A DNA stretch of 24,283 nucleotides from Plantago elongata (taxonomy: Eukaryota; Streptophyta; Magnoliopsida; Lamiales; Plantaginaceae), in assembly GCA_036897095.1 (NCBI GenBank), contig JAYMSP010002437.1, forward strand, positions 1-24,283. The letters are read 5' to 3'. Every line of letters starts with the position of its first letter. The stretch's first letter is position 1. The position numbers and the translations under genes are program-made. The notes under the pieces were generated by a model, which saw only the letters and a program-made list of their open reading frames with translations, was not told the origin of the DNA and did not search any database. This document shows positions 9,670-17,367 of this stretch, one piece after another.

Positions 9670-10422
9670 CACAGTAACACTCCGGAGCCTGTCCGTCCAA
9701 ATAAGGTAAGGGTTGACAGATCAACCCTCAGAAGAAATAGGTTTCCGTTCGATTTCTTCTTCGGAGCGCCTGCATCCATAAGGGTAAATTCTTCGTGGTG
9801 TCCGAGCAAACGGATAAATCTCTAGAGAGAAGTTCTTCAGGAAAACCCACTTCTCCCGGTTCGACTCGGGTTGTCAAATGAATGCCGATGTGTTTGCCGA
9901 GGACTCCGAAACACATCAAACCCAGGTCATTAAAAATTTGGAGAAATTGTGGAGCAACAGGAAGCCTCCACCGCAATGTAACAAGGCCTCGTACACCGCC
10001 ATACACCCTTCCGGAGGATTATAAAAGGCGTGCTTGGGATCCGGAGCCATCAATTCCAGAGCCTCGGGTATCACATATCGAGCTCGGATATCATTCAGCT
10101 TCTCCTCGGTCAATTCACTAGCTCGAGTTGGAAGAGTTTTGTCCAAATTCAACTCTCCAAATTCATCCGGATGGACGACCTTCGCCCTACTCCTCGGGTA
10201 TTTGATATCATATACCCGGCCGCTCGACGTCCCGACGGTATCATCCTCTTTGCCGACTTTCTCCTCCTTAACAACTTCGGCCTCCTCCACTGCCTCATCT
10301 CCGCCCTCCGGAGCCTCAGCTTGAGCCACCCCAACTTCCGGGGACCGATCAACATCTATCACCGGGATAATGCGGAGCGGCGTAACCACTCGGACCGTAT
10401 CTTCGACGCCCAACTCGAACAT

Positions 10423-12034
10423 GGCTATATCGAGGGCTTCGTCAGCTGTATATCCATTTGTTGTTTAGTAAGATATCTTAAATATTCTCACTATCTTAAT
10501 AAAAATATCATACCCCTCATACATATTGCCAGGCGATCTTCCAAGAATTTGACCAGCAAAATAAGTTGCAATCGTTTGTTTTGGTACAAAAGACAGTCTT
10601 TACTTAATCTTTAGCAATAAAGCTCCATAAAATAAACCACGGAGCTAGGATTGTGCCAATAATATTGAGAATCCATACGGATTCTTAAAAATATATCTCG
10701 AACAATAATACAACGAAAATTAAAAAGATAATCGTAGTGAATTTCAGGAAATGACATTTGAAAAACTCTGAAGCTAATAGAGAGTTAATTAAGATGGATT
10801 TTTTTGAGAAGGTGAATTCTTGTGGGGTGACAACATATCACTATGGAGTTTTTGGGAGGGGGAGGTTTGAAAAAAATAGCCATATGATGTGAATTTCTAT
10901 TGTAGAATGATTGGGGGGGAGTGTTTGGTGTAAAACAACTCAAATATGTGTGAGATTTTGTTTGCATGACAACACCAACCATATTCATTGCATTGTATCA
11001 TTGTTATTGTATATTCTTATATTTTATTTTAATTCATGTTTGAGGGAAACAACTTCAAAAAAATAAAATATTTGTAACTAATTAAGAGGTTAAGTATGCT
11101 AGGGTCCGATATATTGTCAACCCGTCAGATCCCAAACAGGTTCAGGCTGGATGATCATAGTCTTTTCAAAGCGTATCCGTCAGGATATGTCATATTTTTA
11201 CATTTTATATAATTAATATATAGATATCCAAATCGAAGACTACCAATTTTTTATATATAATAACGAGTTTGGATGTTTTAAGTACTTGACGTAATTACGA
11301 TGCACGTCTTCTATATTCTATCGAATTTGTTGGGGCATGGCAAATATATATTTATTACATATAAAGGTATTTATGCAATTCTCATTAAGGTTATATATTT
11401 GAATGTATATGATTCAAAATTCTTAGTTTTAAATTTAATATAGTGAAATAATTCAATCATTTTTATCACTTCAAGTAATCAATATTACATTGTTCAATAA
11501 ATTAAGCTTAATTTTATTGTATACCTTCATATTTATATGATTTACTGTTGAATATGCACATTAAATTAAAACACGTAAATTGCAACATCTCACCCCTTCT
11601 TATCAATTATTATGTGATTGTATGATCATATAGGAGATGTGAAACGAATTCACCCAATGCAATAGTGTGATTGCTGAGTACCACATTGGTAATGCACTTT
11701 GACAAACACTTGACAAAATACGAGAAACACATAAAAGATACACGCGAGTTGATCTTTACATGTCTAACAACAAAAATCTACATGTGAATACTTTCAATTT
11801 CTTTTCTTTATGTATAACATTTCGATTAGTAGGACGAGATATAAGGGTTCTCTTCCCTACGATCTCTGGCTGGAAGGACTGGTTCTATCAAACACGAATT
11901 CAACCCCGTTCGAAATAATGATGTTCAGACTGATCTAACATATATTTGAACATGGTCTATATCTTTATTTCAAGACCCGACCGCAAAATTATGAATTTAG
12001 TAAAAACTAAATCTTCATCGCGCTGCGAAAAGTG
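10423..12034. other. AT-rich sequence, possibly including a retroelement 3' LTR
   Basis: No gene. It should include whatever remains of the 3' LTR of the gypsy element. A 10 bp imperfect inverted repeat (10922-10931 against 10971-10980) follows a run of seven G. No helitron Rep domain, LTR boundary or RNA gene could be seen between here and the helicase remnant. Confidence 0.45.
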
Positions 12035-12195
12035 GGGGCTCTTTCATCTTCTTTGTACTTTCTTGATCCATATTGGCCAAGTAGAGGATCTGATACCCTG
12101 TAACAGGGCCGACGCGGGGGAATTAGCTTATACTTTCTAGGTAGGAAAACTGTCTTTGATCTTCTCTGTACTTCCTTGATCTCCCTGACAGGCCG
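12035..12195 (-). repeat. Poly-C-associated repeat, locus B (2 units, inverted)
   Basis: On the - strand two units can be read. The first spans ~12195-12125 (GGGAGATCAAGGAAGTACAG, then AGACAGTTTTCCTACCTAGA). The second spans ~12085-12040 (ATGGATCAAGAAAGTACAAA, GAAGATGAAAG). They match the units at 1-345 and 23868-24018. They lie directly before the helicase remnant of the Helitron. No function is apparent. Confidence 0.6.
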
Positions 12196-12206
12196 GGGGT
12201 TAGGGT

Positions 12207-14016
12207 ATGTCGGATAATTTATGTTTTTTCGCAGATTTACAATTAAATGATACGCAGTTGAAAATTTTTGTGCTCTCTGATATAGAAGAATATCTTTCAA
12301 GGAAGGGATTTAGTTTGCGACAAGTTGAGGGTAGTCATATGCCTGATAGTGCAACGTTACATAATGATATGAATAACTTGATACGTGAGGAGATGTGATA
12401 TGGTGTTGACGAGATGGTTCAACAGCACAATCGTTTATATCCATGCCAACTGATGAGCAAAGGAGTGTATACCATACCATTATGGAGGCCATCGATTCTG
12501 GTAATCGTGGAGTATTCTTTTTGTATGGATATTGTGGCACAGGTAAGACATTCTTATGGAATACACTTTGTTCGACATTACATGGTAGGCATGATATTGT
12601 TCTCCCAGTTGCATCAAGTGGCATAGCTTCACACCTTTTTCCTGGAGGCCGCACTACTCATTCCAGATTCAGCACTCCGTTGAATGTTGATGAGACGAGC
12701 ACATGTAGTCGATAAATGCCGGGGAGCGAGCTTTCTGAATTGTTGAATATGACGAAGTTAATTATTTGGGATGAAGCTCCCATGACTAACATGTACTGCT
12801 TTGAAGCTCTTGACCGCAGTCTCGGGGACATTATGAGGGGTAATAATGTTGGACGATCCGCAAAGCCATTTGGTGGATTGACCATTGTTTTTTGTGGAGA
12901 TTTCAAACAAATACTACCGGTGGTACCAAAAGGTAGTAGGCAGGATATAGTCCACCATTCACTTTCCACGTCTAAGAGGATTTGGGACCATTGTCGGGTA
13001 TTGAAACTAATAAGAACATGTGTCTACAGGTGCGTCATCATTATTTTTTTATAAGTTATGTGAATATTTAATTATTTTTACAAATAACTTTAATGTATTT
13101 TTATTGAATTACAATTTAACATATATAAGCATATTTACTTGCAGTTTGGGAACTAATCTTGAGAGGATGATCGCATAAGAGAATTTGCGGATTGGCTGTT
13201 GAAAGTAGGAGACGGTGGAGTTGGTGAATCCAATGACGGTGAGGTTCAATACAGATTATCCGAGGATATTGTGATTCGTTCCGATGGTCCAGCGATTCCT
13301 GCTATAGTAAAGAGTACATGTCCCAGGTTGTTAGATAATGTTGGTGACGAACAATATTTCCAGGATCAGGCTATACTTGCACCAACTAATGAGGTCGCGC
13401 AGGAGGCCAACGATTATACGTCGCTGCTCCCTGGAGATTCGCATGAGTTTTATGAGTTCGGTTTCCAAATGTCCCGATGAGGATGAAATTGTAAATCGAG
13501 AAGATGTTTACTCGGTTGAGTTCTTGAATACTATTAGGACTTCTGGCATACCCAATCACATTATTCGTTTGAAAGTTGGTTGTCCTATTATGCTCTTAAT
13601 GAACATTGATCATCACGAAGAGCTATGTAACGGAACTCGGTTAGTCATCACTAAGATTGTCAAACATGTTATTGAGGTGAAGACGATACATGAAAAGAAA
13701 GCATGAAAGCTGGTTTGCATAGCTCGAATGGTACTAAGCCCATCAAACTTGACTAAGCTTCCAATTCGATTTTAAAGGAGGCAGTTTCCTATATCATTAT
13801 GCTATGGCAATGACGATCAATAAGAGTCAAGGACAATTATTATTGCACGTTGGACTCTACCTTCGAAAGTCCGTGTTCATTCATGATTAGTTATATGTAG
13901 CTGTTAATAGTGTGACTAGCAAGAAGGGACTGAAGGCCTTAGCGTAGGATGCTGAAGAAAACTCAACTAACATGACTGACAATGTTGTTTATAAGGAGAT
14001 TTTTAGAAATCTCTAA
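12207..14016 (+). pseudogene. Helitron-type Pif1 helicase, decayed
   Basis: This is the superfamily 1 DNA helicase half of a RepHel transposase, which would unwind DNA during rolling-circle transposition. In order it shows a pre-helicase stretch (LSDIEEYLSRKGFSL), TDEQRSVYHTIMEAI, a Walker A motif with one change (GYCGTGKT, Cys for Gly), SSGIASHLFPGGRTTHS, the Walker B LIIWDEAPM, the CGDFKQILPV motif, IREFADWLLKVGDG, ILAPTNEVAQEAN, LKVGCPIMLLMN and the end NVVYKEIFRNL before TAA. A 115 bp intron (13030-13144) has an ACAG|GTGCG donor and TTGCAG acceptor. Lesions include TGA at 12396, a frameshift near 12455, TAA at 12713, shifts near 13010 and 13475, stops just after the intron, and TGA at 13704. 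It cannot make a working enzyme. Confidence 0.85.
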
Positions 14017-14356
14017 GGTATATAAAATTTTTACTCACATCTTAGTTTTTTTATATATATATTAGTTATTATGCAAGTATTATAAATCAGTAATTAACAA
14101 TCATTTTCAATAACTTGTATGCAGTGCGTGTGGTATGTCATTTGTGCCGGAATCCGAAATCTTTGCACTTTTTTTTTCCTTCCCTTCATTTTCTTTCCGT
14201 AAGAAAATTTCATTTTTCTTATTCTTATTGTTTAAAACTCTATTGTAACGCACGGTGTTATCTTATAATTATAAACTATTAATTCTTATTGTTTTTTAAT
14301 TATTTATTGTTTGTGATAATTGAAAATAATTATTATTTATAAAAAGTTTAATATGC

Positions 14357-14383
14357 CATGGCTTCGCCACGGGTTACTACTAG
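14357..14383 (+). other. Helitron 3' terminal hairpin and CTAG end
   Basis: CCATGGC-TTC-GCCACGG forms a 7 bp stem with one G-T pair and a 3-base loop. It is followed by GTTACTA and the terminal CTAG, with T as the next base. This is the standard Helitron 3' signature and is better preserved than the coding region. Confidence 0.8.
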
Positions 14384-14438
14384 TGTAGTATGAAAATTGA
14401 AAATATTATGAACCAAACAAAATAGAAAATAAAGGTGT

Positions 14439-14446
14439 AGAGTGAC
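14439..14446 (+). other. Target-site duplication, left copy
   Basis: AGAGTGAC, identical to 16675-16682. Confidence 0.75.
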
Positions 14447-14454
14447 TAGACCTG

Positions 14455-14830
14455 GCAATCGGGACATTCGGGTCGGGTCAATTTGGATCGGGTCATTCTC
14501 GTCTGTATTTTATTTCGGGTCATTTTTTAGTCGGGTAGGGTTCGGATGATGGCCGAATTTGGGTAGTTTCGGGTTATTGATATTTCGGGTCGCTTTGGAT
14601 CGGATCATTTCGGATCGGATCACTTTGCATTCGGGTATCATTTCGGGTTCGAATGTTATTCAGATTTGGATCATTTCGGATTTTAAAAAATCAGATTGTT
14701 TTGGGTCGAATATTTTCGGGTTTGGGTCCTTTCGGATGAAAAAAGTTCAGGTTGAATCTAGTCAAATATTTTCGGATTTCAGTTGTTTTCGATCTAAAAT
14801 ATTTCGAATTGTTTTGGGTCGAATATTGAG
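14455..14830 (+). repeat. TTCGGGTC-type minisatellite block 1
   Basis: Short degenerate units of ~10-20 bp built on TTCGGGTC, GGATCATTTCGG and TTTTGGGTCG, all on the + strand. The 91-codon open frame here is a by-product of the repeat. Confidence 0.7.
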
Positions 14831-15384
14831 GTAGTTTTATGTTATGCACATTTTTAATGTACCATACAATGATAACTTTGTTACTGATGAAAGTCTCTTT
14901 ATACTAACATGGTTTAACTGCTTGATGAACTTAATGCAATTTAATCGCACCTACATTTACTTTTAATTTTTTTTTAAGTAGAGTACTAAAAGGTACAAGT
15001 TTGTTGGATAAACTTTAAAAGTCATCCATTTTTGCAGATTGAAAAATTAAGTGAAAATAAAGGAAAAAAAACATATCATTCGTAGCATGCAGTTGCGATC
15101 ATTCTAGTCTTATAATAATAACATTCAAGATTAATGTATATGGAATTGTCTTATCGAGGCGAATTCAAAAATATGTTCAAAGTATTTTTTTAAATTTTTG
15201 TAGATAAAATTATATGAGATTTAATAAGAGAGATACTTCATGTCCAACCAAACTTTCATATTGTACAATAAAAAATTTAATTATATACAATAACTTTAGT
15301 TTCTTCAATTTACATCAATAAGTTACAAGAAGTTCATGCTTTAAACGGTGTACTCTAGTAATATAATGCATTTTGATACTTGTG
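14831..15384. other. AT-rich insert between minisatellite blocks
   Basis: It interrupts the repeat array. No terminal inverted repeats or target duplication were found, so its origin is unclear. Confidence 0.4.
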
Positions 15385-15687
15385 ATTTCGCGCCAAATCT
15401 AATTCGAGTCATTTCGGATCGTTTGAGTACGGTTGGATAATTCAGGTCAATTCTAATTCAGGTCATTTCGGATCGAATGATTTTGAGTCAATTCTAACTC
15501 GGGTCATTTCGAACCGAGTGATTTGGATCAATTTGGATTCGGGACCATTCGGATCTAGTCATTTTTGGTAAATTCTAAACTCATGTCATTTCGGGTCGGG
15601 TGGTTTCAGGTCAATTCTTCATTTCGGATCAGGTATATTCATATCATTCTAATCGGGTCACTTTGGATCGGATCATTTCGGATCAGT
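15385..15687 (+). repeat. TTCGGGTC-type minisatellite block 2
   Basis: Same unit types and strand as block 1. Here TCATTTCGGATC and TCAATTCT(A/T)A words dominate. It ends abruptly at the left end of the nested element. Confidence 0.7.
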
Positions 15688-15918
15688 ATTGTTAAACGCA
15701 GGACAACTTTTGCTAAACGCATGATGCATTTTTATATATTACAAACAACACCACAACTATTATAATTCATAAAATAGTCCTATAATTATAAATAATTACA
15801 ATTTTACCTACAAAAACATCTAATCATGTTTATTTGATTCCAATCATATTACCCCGAAAAAAATTGAAGAAAATTTAAAAGAACACGAAGAACGAAGAAC
15901 TCCGCCGCCCACTGAAAA

Positions 15919-15940
15919 AGCTCCGACCATAGTCGGAGCT
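15919..15940. repeat. Perfect 9 bp hairpin
   Basis: AGCTCCGAC-CATA-GTCGGAGCT, with another AGCTCCGA copy just downstream. It lies inside the nested element. Confidence 0.7.
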
Positions 15941-15988
15941 GCACAGCTCCGATCGACAGATCTGCTAGGACACGTGTTCTGCATTTAT

Positions 15989-16130
15989 GATTCTGACCAG
16001 GACACACCTGATTCTGGCCAGGACTCGGTCCTGGTCAGATTCGGATTTGACCAGGACCGAATCTTGGCCATGAACAAGACCAAGTCCTGGCCAGAATCAA
16101 GTCTGACCAGAACACTGTCCCGGTCAGTTT
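15989..16130. repeat. Cluster of nested palindromes built on GACCAGGAC
   Basis: There is a perfect 16 bp inverted pair, 16010-16025 and 16083-16098 (GATTCTGGCCAGGACT and its complement). Inside it is a perfect 13 bp pair, 16025-16037 and 16048-16060. A third alternative pairs 15989-16003 with 16029-16043. CCAGGAC or GTCCTGG occurs five times in ~100 bp. The strand could fold into several competing long hairpins. Confidence 0.75.
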
Positions 16131-16480
16131 TCTAGTGTTTTTTTTTGTTTTTTTATTGTTTTTTAAATTAATATAAAATTAATTAATTTAATTATATTAA
16201 GTAATTAAATAAATATTAACGATTACGAATATGAATTATAACAATATAAACATCTCAAATTCATCATTATTTGTAAAGTATGACTAATGATTTTAAAATA
16301 TTGATTTTCCTTACGTTATGGTATCGTATTGTATATACGTTCATATATTTTTGAAGATGTGATAATTTGATAAATTTTACGAAACTGGGACTAATTGTAT
16401 ATTTATATAATTTGTTAGACCTTTTGTAATATATAAAAATGTGTCCTGCGTTTAGTAAAAATGATCTTGCGTTTAACAAT

Positions 16481-16665
16481 CCCCTTCGAATTCACCCGGT
16501 CAATTCGTGTTTCGGATCATTTTCAGATATGGCGATTTCAGGTCATTTTCGGATTCGGATTAGGTTTCGGGTCATTTTTGAATTTGGCGACCGTGGTAAT
16601 TTCGGATCTATTTTGAGTTCGGGTCGGATCATTTCGAATCGGATTTTTTGTTTGGATCAAGACTA
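16481..16665 (+). repeat. TTCGGGTC-type minisatellite block 3
   Basis: The repeat array resumes after the nested element, in the same orientation, and runs to the right TIR of the hAT-like element. Confidence 0.65.
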
Positions 16666-16674
16666 CCGGGTCTA

Positions 16675-16682
16675 AGAGTGAC
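16675..16682 (+). other. Target-site duplication, right copy
   Basis: AGAGTGAC, identical to 14439-14446. Confidence 0.75.
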
Positions 16683-16683
16683 C

Positions 16684-16764
16684 AAGGGCTGGTGCACAAT
16701 TTACTCGTTAATGCCTTCACATATAAGCAGAATTGCAGAAACATTGTCGGCATCCTGGAGTTAA
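16684..16764 (+). pseudogene. Possible orphan terminal exon
   Basis: Immediately after the hAT target duplication, 26 codons read YSLMPSHISRIAETLSASWS before TAA. T-rich sequence resembling a 3' untranslated region follows to ~17060. I do not recognise the protein. It may be the last exon of a + strand gene separated from its body by the transposon cluster, or a chance frame. Confidence 0.2.
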
Positions 16765-17367
16765 GTTTTCCAATTGTGCGCAATTGTCCCAGGAATAGTA
16801 GAGGCAGTGCCTGCACAGGATGGAACTTCTGGCTATTTTTAGCTGTTTGGTTTTGTTTCTGTATCTGTCCTGATAAAAGTGTCTATCGTAGGATTGGTAA
16901 TTTGAATGGGTTTTTACTCAGGAGAATTTGCTTGAATCCTTTTGCTGTTCTTTAGGTTCTAATATTTGAACCTTTGGTGGAGTTTGAGTTTATTTTCGAT
17001 TCTTTGTACTTGGTATGCCCCTCTTAGTCTTTGTACTCCAATTGGGCTTCAAGATATTTGAACTTTTTTTATTCACAATCACACATTAAAATAGCCTGTT
17101 GTTTTGTGAAACATGTCCCGTGAATGTGGTGAACCAACCTATGCATATTTCAAATTTAGCCAAAATTCCAACACAAAAAGTATTAAACTTTCCAAGTTGA
17201 AAATTCTACATGCAGCTCAATAGCCATCTCAAAGAGAGACTGAGTTATACCGCACCATAGACCTATGTACATCAGCCTTAACTAAAAGACCAAAAACTAC
17301 ATAGTGCTATAAATTAAACAATCTTCTATACCTCACTTCTTAAGTAACACATTCATGAAATTCATCA
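16765..17367. other. 3' flank of the membrane-protein gene
   Basis: No independent gene is supported. The right part (about 17070-17367) probably holds the 3' untranslated region of the - strand gene. Confidence 0.4.
17068..17073 (-). terminator. Candidate polyadenylation signal
   Basis: AATAAA on the - strand, ~295 nt beyond the stop codon of the membrane-protein gene, a plausible distance for a plant 3' untranslated region. Weak evidence, since AT-rich DNA contains such words by chance. Confidence 0.3.

Larger units (their letters stand above)
7144..10422 (+). mobile_element. 5'-truncated Ty3/gypsy retrotransposon, Tat/Retand-like 3' half
   Basis: On the + strand a decayed integrase C-terminus is followed, after ~500 bp, by an accessory ORF on the opposite strand that runs toward pol. 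That order and orientation match the antisense extra ORF described for Tat-lineage elements such as Retand. Gag, protease, reverse transcriptase, RNase H, the integrase core and the 5' LTR are absent, so the left end is a deletion or truncation. The 3' LTR should lie beyond 10422, but without a second LTR I cannot define it; the purine run near 10909-10921 is one candidate tract. Confidence 0.75.
8250..10422 (-). pseudogene. Antisense accessory ORF of Tat-type retroelement (gypsy-type transposon / Transposase_28-like)
   Basis: I recognise this as the plant 'putative gypsy type transposon' protein. Its role is unknown; it is an extra, antisense ORF of Tat elements. From the ATG at 10422 the order is an acidic N-terminus, ELTEEKLNDIRARYVIPEAL, the PPEGCMAVYEALL signature, a shifted continuation LPVAPQFLQIFNDLGL, a basic linker, a coiled-coil-like charged stretch, and the end DLDLMELAPQYVEEM up to TAG at 8250-8252. 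Two introns are suggested. One is 9528-9669 (GTAATC donor, TTTATGCAG acceptor). The other is 8979-9060 (GAAG|GTTAAT donor, CTTTTTGTAG acceptor), which joins in frame. The reading frame also shifts near 9980, near 8800 and between ~8364 and ~8480, and a TAA interrupts exon 2 after LLELKRK. It is therefore non-functional. Confidence 0.7.
12207..14383 (+). mobile_element. Helitron 3' portion with helicase remnant and intact 3' end
   Basis: A decayed Pif1-type helicase on the + strand is followed 367 bp later by a Helitron terminus: a short hairpin, then CTAG followed by T in the target. Orientation agrees, with the coding region reading toward the 3' end. The HUH Rep domain normally encoded before the helicase is not seen upstream, so the element is truncated or internally deleted. 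The 5' TC end was not located. Confidence 0.75.
15688..16480. mobile_element. 793 bp inverted-repeat (MITE-like) element nested in the array
   Basis: Terminal inverted repeats of at least 58 bp match at about 50 positions without gaps: 15688-15745 against the reverse complement of 16423-16480. The outermost 13 bp (ATTGTTAAACGCA) are perfect. Each TIR contains a second TAAACGCA copy. No open frame of note is inside; the centre is a palindrome-rich GC island (15919-16130). I see no clear target duplication, so the superfamily is undetermined. Confidence 0.75.
14447..16674. mobile_element. hAT-like non-autonomous element with satellite-like interior
   Basis: The element is bounded by TAGACCTGGCA at the left and the inverse of TAGACCCGGTA at the right (9 of 11 match). 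It is flanked by a perfect 8 bp duplication AGAGTGAC (14439-14446 and 16675-16682). An 8 bp target duplication with TIRs of this form is the hallmark of hAT transposons. No transposase is encoded. The interior is made of three blocks of directional TTCGGGTC / GGATCATTTCGG-type repeats (about 14455-14830, 15385-15687 and 16481-16665), separated by an AT-rich insert of ~550 bp and a nested 793 bp inverted-repeat element. Without the nested element it would be ~1.4 kb. Confidence 0.75.

Noticed and set aside
10922-10980. Inverted repeat TGTTTGGTGT / ACACCAACCA after a G run, as a possible LTR start or small MITE
   Set aside because: No second LTR, target duplication or matching end could be found; a 10 bp imperfect hairpin is expected by chance at this scale.
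14559-14834. 91-codon open frame on the + strand
   Set aside because: It is produced by the TTCGGGTC-type repeat units, which lack stops in this frame; its composition follows the repeat.
15688-16480. Target-site duplication for the nested inverted-repeat element
   Set aside because: The bases flanking both ends (...GATCAGT and CCCCTTC...) do not match at any usual duplication length; only a 2 bp AT could be forced by shifting the boundary.
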